From: an uncultured Eubacteriales bacterium
GTDB lineage: Bacteria; Bacillota; Clostridia; Oscillospirales; Oscillospiraceae
Direction: 5' to 3'
DNA length: 20,319 nucleotides
Assembly (NCBI GenBank): GCA_900548615.1
Contig: URKW01000029.1
Location: 1 to 20,319 of the forward strand
Shown here: positions 8,398 to 14,791 of the stretch, one piece after another
Layout: each line of letters begins with the position of its first letter
Numbering within the stretch: the first letter of the stretch is position 1
Position numbers and translations under genes: made by a program
The notes under the pieces: model-generated
The model's input: the letters and a program-made list of their open reading frames with translations, nothing else
Databases searched by the model: none
What the model was told of the DNA's origin: nothing

Positions 8398-8428
8398 GTA
8401 CCCCACATTTCAGGGTACTGCTATTATA
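8398..8428 (-). promoter_or_regulatory. pckA extended -10 promoter with inverted repeat at the start site
   Basis: The minus strand reads TGGTATAAT, an extended -10 with a perfect TATAAT at 8423-8428; the -35 at 17 bases is poor. GTACCC (8398-8403) and GGGTAC (8413-8418) form a 6-bp inverted repeat with 9 bases between, centred just past the predicted start near 8416. This is a plausible repressor operator or 5' hairpin. Confidence 0.55.
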
Positions 8429-8509
8429 CCACAGTTTTTTACGATATTCTACTGTTGAAACCACATAAAAATCTTACAATATTTTAGGAAAGCTAACAAT
8501 AAATGAGGG

Positions 8510-9304
8510 CTATTTGTCAGTTTCTCCGGCAAAATGCAGTACCGCCTCCAGCACACCGCCGCCCACGGCCAACGCCTTATCAGACGCCGTGTAGCAGTAT
8601 TCTTCCTTGCAGCGAGGATCGACATCGCCGGATTTCATCCCCTTGAAAACGGGCGTTCCGTCCGCCAGAAGGCCCCGCAGAACACCATCAATGGTACAGC
8701 GCATGGGTTTTCCGTTCACCTCTCCTGCCACATCGCCGTACTTCACCTGTGCGCCGATGTCCAGCACCGTATGGAATATGCCGTCATCCGGAGCCCGCAG
8801 CACCCGCTCGCCGGCGTAACCGCCGATGAGGCCGGGGATATTGGTATTGGGCAGTGCGCTGCCCTGATAGATCACGCGGCCCAGCGTATGGCCCCGCATA
8901 GTCTCTACCACGGCGTGGCAGTCCTCCCCTGCTGTAAATCCGGGGCCGATGCCTACCACCACGGGAGCGTCCGTCATAGTTGTACCCAGATTGCGCTTCG
9001 CCAGTATGGCGTCTACCAGCGCGTCAGGCTTCAAGTCCCGGCGGCAGGCACAGTCAGGGTCTGCCAGCACGGGGATATCTCCCTGCGCCATGATCCGCTC
9101 CGCTTCGGCGCAGTCCTTGGCATACACGGCACGGATGCCCTCCACCTCTGCTGTTCCGTAGACGATCGCCTGCGAGAAGCAGACGGTGCGGCGAATAGCG
9201 GTGGGGCTCGTCAGATCGGTCATTACCACCTGAAGCCGGGCGCGGCAGAGCCGCAGCGCGATCCCGGTGGCAATATCCCCCGCTCCACGGATCAATACAC
9301 GCAT
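8510..9304 (-). CDS. yqeB: EF2563/YqeB-family selenium-dependent molybdenum hydroxylase system protein
   Basis: This 264-residue protein matches the EF2563 (YqeB) family, found with molybdenum hydroxylases that carry a labile selenium atom and presumed to help mature or regulate them. It opens with a Rossmann-like strand and glycine loop, LIRGAGDIATG (4-14). Other family-like blocks are A-D-P-D-C-A-C (about 82-88), V-V-V-G-I-G-P-G-F-T-A-G, E-T-M-R-G-H-x-L-G-R-V-I-Y-x-G, and G-E-V-N-G-K-P followed by G-L-L-A-D-G-T-P-V near the C-terminus. The start ATG at 9304 has AGGAGG about 9 bases upstream; a longer in-frame reading to 9367 overlaps the promoter. No hydroxylase subunits or selD are in the window. 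It is divergent from a ModE-like regulator, which supports a molybdenum link. Confidence 0.85.
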   Translation of the reverse strand: MRVLIRGAGDIATGIALRLCRARLQVVMTDLTSPTAIRRTVCFSQAIVYGTAEVEGIRAVYAKDCAEAERIMAQGDIPVLADPDCACRRDLKPDALVDAILAKRNLGTTMTDAPVVVGIGPGFTAGEDCHAVVETMRGHTLGRVIYQGSALPNTNIPGLIGGYAGERVLRAPDDGIFHTVLDIGAQVKYGDVAGEVNGKPMRCTIDGVLRGLLADGTPVFKGMKSGDVDPRCKEEYCYTASDKALAVGGGVLEAVLHFAGETDK

Positions 9305-9338
9305 AGGGCGTTTCCTCCTGTTCTGTCCCTTTTTATTG

Positions 9339-9367
9339 AGAATAGCATGTCCCGCAAAGATAGTCAA
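9339..9367 (-). promoter_or_regulatory. Predicted promoter of the yqeB-like gene
   Basis: The minus strand reads TTGACT (9362-9367), a 17-base spacer and TATTCT (9339-9344). The -35 box overlaps the left half of the inverted repeat at 9365-9385. Confidence 0.7.
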
Positions 9368-9385
9368 TCGTAACCTTGACGATTG
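9365..9385. promoter_or_regulatory. Inverted-repeat operator shared by divergent yqeB and modE-like promoters
   Basis: CAATCGT (9365-9371) and ACGATTG (9379-9385) are perfect inverted repeats with a 7-base AACCTTG spacer. The left half overlaps the yqeB -35 (9362-9367) and the right half overlaps the modE-like -35 (9376-9381). E. coli ModE sites also have outer ATCG/CGAT ends, though the TATATA centres are absent here. This is most simply a binding site for the ModE-like protein; that is inference. Confidence 0.6.
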
Positions 9386-9404
9386 CCCTCTCCCCTGCTA
9401 CAAT
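9376..9404 (+). promoter_or_regulatory. Predicted promoter of the modE-like gene, giving a leaderless mRNA
   Basis: TTGACG (9376-9381), a 17-base spacer and TACAAT (9399-9404) form a good promoter. Only six bases (ATTCTC) lie between the -10 box and the ATG at 9411, so the expected +1 falls on the A of the start codon. Confidence 0.75.
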
Positions 9405-9410
9405 ATTCTC

Positions 9411-9758
9411 ATGGAAGAATTACGATACAACCTATCCTGCCGGCTGTTTACCGACGTGAAATGCTTCGGCCCCGGCGTTGCACAGCTGCTTCACCGTGTG
9501 GAGCGGCTTCATTCGCTGCGCGCCGCCGCGATGGAAATGGAGATGGCCTATTCCAAGGCTTGGACTGTCATAAAGAATTCGGAGAACGCGCTGGGCTTCA
9601 AGCTGCTGGCATCCACCACCGGCGGCAAGCACGGCGGCGGCGCGGCGCTGACACCGGAGGGACAGGCCCTGCTGTCCGCTTATGACCAGTTCTGCGCCGA
9701 GCTGCGTGAGTATGGCGACAAGCTGTTCGCGGAAAAGTTTGGGGAGTTTCTAAACTGA
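9411..9758 (+). CDS. ModE-like winged-helix transcriptional regulator (DNA-binding domain only)
   Basis: This 115-residue protein resembles the N-terminal DNA-binding domain of ModE, the molybdate-responsive regulator, with a LysR-like winged helix. The core is G-P-G-V-A-Q-L-L-x-R-V (20-30), the turn-helix M-E-M-A-Y-S-K-A-W-T-V-I-K-N-S-E (43-58), L-G-F-K-L-L (61-66), and the wing T-T-G-G-K-H-G-G-G-A-A-L-T-P-E-G (69-84). No molbindin sensor domains follow, so molybdate sensing is not explained by this protein alone. The ATG at 9411 fits the reading frame and family N-terminus, but no Shine-Dalgarno sequence precedes it, and the promoter sits directly upstream. It is divergent from the yqeB-like gene and probably controls it and itself. 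Confidence 0.82.
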   Translation: MEELRYNLSCRLFTDVKCFGPGVAQLLHRVERLHSLRAAAMEMEMAYSKAWTVIKNSENALGFKLLASTTGGKHGGGAALTPEGQALLSAYDQFCAELREYGDKLFAEKFGEFLN

Positions 9759-9778
9759 GCATATAAAGCTATCATAAT

Positions 9779-9818
9779 AAAACCAACTGTTCACCTGATG
9801 GATGAACAGTTGGTTTTG
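9779..9818. terminator. Bidirectional terminator between the modE-like and HAD genes
   Basis: A 15-bp stem, AAAACCAACTGTTCA (9779-9793) with TGAACAGTTGGTTTT (9803-9817), has a 9-base loop. A-runs and T-runs flank both arms. The two neighbouring genes converge on it. Confidence 0.88.
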
Positions 9819-9822
9819 TTAC

Positions 9823-10473
9823 TTATTTTGCTTTTATCCACTCCATGACCTGAAGCAGCGAGTCGAATACGCCGACGGCTTTCTCCAGTGTCTCCGCGCT
9901 GGGCCGGGCTACGTCCGGAACGCAGGCCACCGGAATACGCGCCGCAACAGCGGCCTTTATGCCCGCCTCGCTGTCCTCCAGAACCAGCGATTCCTCCGGT
10001 GCGGCCCCAGTCTTACTGAGGGCCTTCAGAAAAATATCCGGCGCAGGCTTGCCGTTCTCTACCTCCGGCCCAAAGGTAAAATAATCAAAATAATCCGTGA
10101 CGCCGTTCCCATCCAGAATCGTTCTGGCGCGAGACGCAATGCTGGAGCTGGCCAGCGAGATCACGCAGCCGCGCTCCTTCAGGTATGCCAGCAGCTCCCG
10201 CGCACCCGACTTCAGCGGAATGCCCTGCCGGATACAGGCGGCTTCCCGCTCCTCGTACTGGCGGATGCCCTCCTCCACACTGATGGGCAGCGCGTACTCC
10301 GCAATGAAGTCCGTCATATTCCGCAGGATCGTCCGCCCGCAGTACTTTTCGGCGTAGTGTGCCAGCGAAAACTCATGACCATAGGCACGCAGGATATCCC
10401 GATCCACATGATAGGCCGTCATTTCACTGTCGATCAGCAGGCCGTCCAAATCAAAAATTACAGAACGCAGCAT
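9823..10473 (-). CDS. HAD-superfamily phosphatase/beta-phosphoglucomutase-like hydrolase
   Basis: This 216-residue cytoplasmic HAD enzyme of subfamily IA has motif I F-D-L-D-G-L-L-I-D-S-E with nucleophile Asp8 and Asp10. A helical cap (about 15-80) follows, then motif II L-A-S-S-S, motif III Lys in G-K-P-A-P-D, and motif IV L-E-D-S-E-A-G-I-K-A-A. The family hydrolyses or isomerises small sugar phosphates or nucleotides; the substrate is not readable. The ATG at 10473 sits 5 bases after AGAGG. An ATG one codon earlier (10476) overlaps the stop of the Cys-rich gene as TAATG and may be used by coupled translation. It is the last gene of the feo operon, which suggests, without proving, a role tied to iron state. 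Confidence 0.88.
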   Translation of the reverse strand: MLRSVIFDLDGLLIDSEMTAYHVDRDILRAYGHEFSLAHYAEKYCGRTILRNMTDFIAEYALPISVEEGIRQYEEREAACIRQGIPLKSGARELLAYLKERGCVISLASSSIASRARTILDGNGVTDYFDYFTFGPEVENGKPAPDIFLKALSKTGAAPEESLVLEDSEAGIKAAVAARIPVACVPDVARPSAETLEKAVGVFDSLLQVMEWIKAK

Positions 10474-10475
10474 CA

Positions 10476-10616
10476 TTACCTCTTCTTTTCGCATTTTTTG
10501 CAGCTGCTGCAGCCACCGCAGCAGCAATCGGATGTTCCCTGCTTCCGATAGATCCGGATCGCGGCCGCGGCGGCCGCCGTCAGGCAAAGCACCACAAGGA
10601 TCGTAGCCAGATTCAT
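10476..10616 (-). CDS. FeoB-associated Cys-rich membrane peptide
   Basis: This 46-residue peptide has an N-terminal transmembrane helix (about 3-20), a short basic stretch (21-25) and a tail with six clustered cysteines: D-C-C-C-G-G-C-S-S-C-K-K-C (30-42), plus Cys11 in the helix. The layout matches the FeoB_associated family, which sits next to feoB in many Firmicutes and is thought to bind metal or organise the transporter; its role is not established. The ATG overlaps the feoB stop by one base (TGATG), and its own TAA overlaps the next ATG (TAATG). It is genuinely short, and longer readings in this frame lie inside feoB. Confidence 0.9.
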   Translation of the reverse strand: MNLATILVVLCLTAAAAAAIRIYRKQGTSDCCCGGCSSCKKCEKKR

Positions 10617-12985
10617 CAAGCCACCCCTGCCAACAACAACACCGTCCGCATCAGGCAGGCGCAGATCCAGGCGATACCGCACTGCATCGCCACCATACTC
10701 AGCGCCCACTTGCCACCAAGCTCACGGCGCACTGAAGCAATGGCTGCTACACAGGGTGTATACAGCAGGCAAAACACCAACAGCGGCGCAGCGGCTCCCA
10801 CTGTCAGCAGCGAGGTGATGCCGTCCCCTACCAACACCGTCAGGGTGGAGACAACGCTCTCCTTGGCGATAAAGCCGGTGATCAGCGCTGTGGAGATCCG
10901 CCAATCGCCAAAGCCAAGAGGCTTGAAGATGGGCGCGATACAGCTGGCCACCAGAGCCAGGATACTGTCCTGAGAATCCTGTACAATCCGCAGATGCAGG
11001 TCAAAGGTCTGCAGGAACCAGATGACGATGGTCGCCAGAAAGATCACCGTAAAGGCACGCTGTAAAAAGTCCTTGGCCTTATCCCACAGCAACTGCCCCA
11101 CATTTTTCAGACCCGGCATCCGGTAATTGGGCAGTTCCATGACAAAGGGTACCGCCTCCCCACGGAACAACGTCCCCTTGAAGAGCAGCGCCACCAGAAT
11201 ACCGATGATGATTCCCAGAAAATAGAGCCCCACCATCACTAGCCCGCCCCGCCCAGGGAAAAAGGCGGCGGTAAAGAAACCGTAGATGGGCAGCTTGGCC
11301 GAGCAACTCATAAAAGGCGTCAGCAAAATGGTCATCTTCCTGTCACGCTCCGACGGCAGCGTGCGGCTGGCCATCACACCGGGCACCGTGCAGCCAAAGC
11401 CGATCAGCATAGGCACAATACTGCGGCCGGACAGACCGATCTTTCGCAGCAGCTTATCCATGACAAAGGCTACACGGGCCATGTAGCCGGTGTCCTCCAG
11501 CAACGACAGGAAAAAGAACAGCGTCACGATGATGGGCAGAAAGCTCAGTACACTGCCCACGCCGGTAAACACGCCGTCCACCACCAGTGAGCGCACCGCG
11601 TCGTTTACCTCCCAGGAGATCAAAGCGGCGTTCACCAGCTCCGTCAGCCACACGATGCCGTTCTTCAGCAGACCTTGCAGCCATGCGCCGATCACGTTGA
11701 AGGTCAGGAAAAATACCAGCCCCATAATGCCGATAAAGGCTGGAATGGCGGTGTACTTTCCTGTCAAAAAGCGGTCAATCTTCTGGCTGCGAAGGTGCTC
11801 ACGGCTCTCGTGGGGCTTCACCACTGTGGCGTCCACCAGCTCCTGAATGAAGGAAAATCGCATGTCCGCGATGGCCGCGGCCCGATCCAGCCCCCGTTCT
11901 GTCTCCATTTGAACGATGATATGTTCCAGCATTTCCCGCTCGTTCTGATCCAGCGCCAGTGCCTCCAGTACCCGATGGTCGCCCTCTACCAGCTTGGTGG
12001 CGGCGAAACGAACAGGGATCCCCGCCGTCTCAGCATGGTCGGCGATCAGGTGCATGATGGCGTGCAGGCACCGGTGTACCGCACCGCCGTTATCGTTCAT
12101 ACCGCAGAAATCGGTGCGGCCCGGTTTCTCCTGATATTTGGCTACATGCACCGCATGACGTACCAGCTCGTCCACGCCCTCGTTCTTGGCGGCGGAGATG
12201 GGCACCACCGGGATGCCCAGCATGGTCTCCATCTCATTGATGCGGATGGAGCCGCCGTTGCCCCGCACCTCGTCCATCATGTTCAGTGCCAGCACCATGG
12301 GCACGTCCAACTCCAGAAGCTGCATGGTCAGATAGAGGTTCCGCTCGATGTTGGTTGCGTCCACGATATTAATGATACCGGTGGGCTTTTCGTTGATGAT
12401 GAACTGCCGGGTGACGATCTCCTCGCTGGTATAGGGGGACATAGAGTAGATTCCCGGCAGGTCAGTGATCTCTGTGTTAGGATAATCCCGGATTGCGCCG
12501 CTCTTCCGATCCACCGTTACACCGGGGAAATTGCCCACATGCTGGTTTGCGCCGGTCAATTGGTTGAACAGCGTGGTTTTGCCGCAGTTCTGGTTGCCCG
12601 CCAGTGCAAAGGTCAGCGTGGTATTCTCCGGCAGAGGATGCTCCTCTGCCTTGATGTGGAACCGTCCCCCCTCGCCTAGGCCGGGATGCTCGCAGTCGGC
12701 ACAGGTCTCTGCCTGTACCTCTGTTTGCTCCTTTGCCGATCTGATGGGGATCACGCCGATCTGCGCGGCATCGGCCAAACGCAGCGTCAACTCATAGCCG
12801 TGGATCTGCAGCTCCATGGGGTCACCCATGGGGGCGAATTTCACCAGTGTTACATCCGCGCCGGGGATCAGCCCCATATCCAGAAAGTGCTGCCGCAGCG
12901 CCCCTTGTCCCCCTACATCCGTGATACGGCCAGACTGACCAATGTCCAATTCGTCCAGTGTCATACTCTTTTCTCGCTCTGTCAT
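10616..12985 (-). CDS. feoB: Fused FeoA-FeoB ferrous iron transporter
   Basis: This 789-residue inner-membrane Fe(II) importer carries FeoA in one chain. Residues about 7-83 form the FeoA SH3-like domain (L-x-x-G-Q-S-G-R-I, D-M-G-L-I-P-G, G-Y-E-L-T-L-R). A linker with C-A-D-C (95-98) follows. The G domain has G1 G-N-Q-N-C-G-K-T-T (130-138), G2 with G-N-F-P-G-V-T-V (151-158), G3 D-L-P-G (175-178) and G4 N-M-M-D (235-238). After a helical insert come the Gate repeats and transmembrane bundle (about 415-785), including V-L-S-F-L-P-I-I, E-D-T-G-Y-M-A-R, G-F-G-C-T-V-P-G and L-Y-T-P-C-V-A-A. The start ATG at 12985 has GGAGAGA upstream; Met8 is a less likely alternative. It leads a three-gene operon. 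No clear Fur or DtxR box was recognised at the promoter. Confidence 0.96.
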   Translation of the reverse strand: MTEREKSMTLDELDIGQSGRITDVGGQGALRQHFLDMGLIPGADVTLVKFAPMGDPMELQIHGYELTLRLADAAQIGVIPIRSAKEQTEVQAETCADCEHPGLGEGGRFHIKAEEHPLPENTTLTFALAGNQNCGKTTLFNQLTGANQHVGNFPGVTVDRKSGAIRDYPNTEITDLPGIYSMSPYTSEEIVTRQFIINEKPTGIINIVDATNIERNLYLTMQLLELDVPMVLALNMMDEVRGNGGSIRINEMETMLGIPVVPISAAKNEGVDELVRHAVHVAKYQEKPGRTDFCGMNDNGGAVHRCLHAIMHLIADHAETAGIPVRFAATKLVEGDHRVLEALALDQNEREMLEHIIVQMETERGLDRAAAIADMRFSFIQELVDATVVKPHESREHLRSQKIDRFLTGKYTAIPAFIGIMGLVFFLTFNVIGAWLQGLLKNGIVWLTELVNAALISWEVNDAVRSLVVDGVFTGVGSVLSFLPIIVTLFFFLSLLEDTGYMARVAFVMDKLLRKIGLSGRSIVPMLIGFGCTVPGVMASRTLPSERDRKMTILLTPFMSCSAKLPIYGFFTAAFFPGRGGLVMVGLYFLGIIIGILVALLFKGTLFRGEAVPFVMELPNYRMPGLKNVGQLLWDKAKDFLQRAFTVIFLATIVIWFLQTFDLHLRIVQDSQDSILALVASCIAPIFKPLGFGDWRISTALITGFIAKESVVSTLTVLVGDGITSLLTVGAAAPLLVFCLLYTPCVAAIASVRRELGGKWALSMVAMQCGIAWICACLMRTVLLLAGVA

Positions 12986-13024
12986 ATATTTCTCTCTCCA
13001 TTACAGTTATCCATTGTTCCTTAG

Positions 13025-13053
13025 AGTCTACCTCATTTCGTCATCACCGTCAA
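13025..13053 (-). promoter_or_regulatory. Predicted promoter of the feo operon
   Basis: The minus strand reads TTGACG (13048-13053), a 17-base spacer and TAGACT (13025-13030). The predicted start is near 13018 with a leader of about 32 nt. No convincing iron-box palindrome is seen. Confidence 0.6.
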
Positions 13054-13067
13054 GATATCCGTTGAAA

Positions 13068-13107
13068 ACACAAGAAAGAATACGGAGAACAACGTCCTCC
13101 GTATTCT
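13068..13107 (-). terminator. Terminator of the MATE gene
   Basis: On the minus strand an 11-bp stem, AGAATACGGAG (13097-13107) with CTCCGTATTCT (13077-13087), has a 9-base loop and is followed by the T-rich TTCTTGTG. It overlaps the last base of the gene's stop codon and ends just upstream of the feo promoter. Confidence 0.75.
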
Positions 13108-14609
13108 CAGGCGAACGTGTCCTCCGGCTCCCGGCGGACACGATGGGTGTGCATATAGCGATAGTCCATTTTCAGGATATTGCGGACAAATGGCATCAGC
13201 AGCACGGAGTCGGAAGCGATCCAAGCGAAAGGATCCGCCACGCACAATGCGTAGAACGCCAGTGCCGGAGCCTCCGCGTTGACCGCCCCTCCGGCGAAAA
13301 GCGGCGGCAGCAGCAGACTGACCACAATGCGGGCCACCAACTCCGCCGCGCCTGCGCCAAGGACAAACTGGGATTTGCCGATCCCCTGCACGCAGTTGCG
13401 TACCGCAAAGATGAACCCCAGAAACGCATACATGGAGAAGTCCACATTGAGGAATGTATTGCCATAGCGGATCGTCTCCGCCGTTACCTTATCGTCGCTG
13501 AGGAATACGTGAAGATAAAAGCCGTTGCGGGTAAGCAGCAGTCCGATTCCGGCGGCAGCCGCCACCAGAACCGCCATCATGACCAGCGATTGGAGCGTAC
13601 CTTTTTTAATACGTTCATGCTCGCCGGCGCCCAGATTCTGGGCGGTAAAGCTGGTCATGGCTGCGCCGAGGCCGTTCATGGGTGTGGTGACAAGATTGGA
13701 CAGCTTGTTGGCCGCGCCGAAGCCATTCTGCGCTGCGCTGGAGACCATTACGCCATCCAGCATGTCAAACCGCACCACCACGCTCTGCATTACGATGATG
13801 CCCACAGCCAAGACGGAAAACTGCAAGCCAAGCGGGATGCCCTGCGTCACATGGCGGCGGATATCCCACCAGGTGATGCGCCAATCCTCCCGGTGCAGCC
13901 GAATGTCGGGATAGCGGAAAAATGCGTAGCAGAAGCAGCCGATGGTGCTGATCAGCTGAGCGGACACCGTGGCGATCGCCGCACCCGCCACGCCCCAGCG
14001 GAAGGACAGGATAAACAGCAGGTCAAGCCCTACGTTCAGGATCGTGGAGAACAGCAGGAACAGCAGCGGCGTGACGGAATCGCCCAGACTACGCAGAAAA
14101 GAGCAGATGAAGTTATAGAACAGCTGCGCGCCGATACCGGCGAAGATCACGGCGCAGTAGGTATACGCCGCCCGGTACACCTGTTGGTTGTCCGGCGTGA
14201 TGTTGAGCCACGCCAGCATCGGGTTCAATAGCAGTAGTGCGATGGCCGTCAGCAGCACCGTCAGGGCGGCAGAGAGAATGATCTGTGTAGCAAGCGAACG
14301 GCGAACGCCCTGTTGGTCATGACAGCCTACGCTGCACGAGGTGATCACACAGAATCCCGCGCTGACGCCAAAGGCAAATTGCAGGAAAATGAACACCAGC
14401 GACGTGGTATCGTTGACGCCTGCCACCTCCTGTGCCGTCAGGGTCTGGCCCACGATGGCCGCATCGCTGATGGAATACACCTGCTGCAGCAGGTACGACA
14501 GAATGATAGGCAGCGAGAACACAAGGATCGTTTTCCAGCAGGTTCCCTGCGTCAGATCCACCGGCTGAAAAAGTGCCGAAACGCCGCGCTTTTCCTGTTT
14601 TTGCTCCAT
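13107..14609 (-). CDS. MATE-family multidrug/cation exporter
   Basis: This 500-residue polytopic membrane protein has about 12 hydrophobic segments in two halves, typical of MATE (NorM/DinF-like) antiporters that export drugs or metabolites with Na+ or H+. The first half carries P-I-I-L-S-Y-L-L-Q-Q-V-Y-S-I-S-D-A-A-I-V-G near residues 34-54, a hallmark of the family. The second half has M-N-G-L-G-A-A-M-T-S-F-T-A-Q-N-L-G-A-G, the repeated MATE signature. The start ATG at 14609 has AAAGGAGG 7 bases upstream; a 31-residue in-frame extension crosses the promoter and is rejected. Substrate is unknown. It lies downstream of the scf genes but has its own promoter, so functional linkage to them is not implied. 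Confidence 0.92.
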   Translation of the reverse strand: MEQKQEKRGVSALFQPVDLTQGTCWKTILVFSLPIILSYLLQQVYSISDAAIVGQTLTAQEVAGVNDTTSLVFIFLQFAFGVSAGFCVITSCSVGCHDQQGVRRSLATQIILSAALTVLLTAIALLLLNPMLAWLNITPDNQQVYRAAYTYCAVIFAGIGAQLFYNFICSFLRSLGDSVTPLLFLLFSTILNVGLDLLFILSFRWGVAGAAIATVSAQLISTIGCFCYAFFRYPDIRLHREDWRITWWDIRRHVTQGIPLGLQFSVLAVGIIVMQSVVVRFDMLDGVMVSSAAQNGFGAANKLSNLVTTPMNGLGAAMTSFTAQNLGAGEHERIKKGTLQSLVMMAVLVAAAAGIGLLLTRNGFYLHVFLSDDKVTAETIRYGNTFLNVDFSMYAFLGFIFAVRNCVQGIGKSQFVLGAGAAELVARIVVSLLLPPLFAGGAVNAEAPALAFYALCVADPFAWIASDSVLLMPFVRNILKMDYRYMHTHRVRREPEDTFA

Positions 14610-14649
14610 TGTTCTCCCTCCTTTGCGGTATTTATGATTTTGCGGAGAG

Positions 14650-14678
14650 ATTATAATATCGCCGTCCGGCAAAGTCAA
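14650..14678 (-). promoter_or_regulatory. Predicted promoter of the MATE gene
   Basis: The minus strand reads TTGACT (14673-14678), a 17-base spacer and a perfect TATAAT (14650-14655). The predicted start is near 14643. Confidence 0.8.
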
Positions 14679-14752
14679 TGGCGACGTATGTTGAAAAATC
14701 ACAATTTATTCATTCTGTTTTTGGCTATTTTGCCAGTTCTACGTACAGGAAT

Positions 14753-14782
14753 CGAGAGCCGCAGCAGAAGCTGCGGCTCTCG
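14753..14782. terminator. Hairpin after the Orn/Lys/Arg decarboxylase-fold gene
   Basis: A 13-bp stem, CGAGAGCCGCAGC (14753-14765) with GCTGCGGCTCTCG (14770-14782), has a 4-base loop and starts 10 bases past the gene's stop. The minus strand lacks a clean T-run after it, so termination efficiency is uncertain. Confidence 0.65.
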
Positions 14783-14791
14783 GTAAAATTC

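Noticed and set aside
8351..8464. 38-residue N-terminal extension of PEP carboxykinase
   Set aside because: It contains the TATAAT promoter and inverted repeat. The ATG at 8350 has a proper ribosome site and family-like N-terminus.
12942..14231. 429-residue open frame antisense to the MATE gene
   Set aside because: It runs across a promoter and terminator and is rich in Gln, His and Arg, typical of an antisense shadow.
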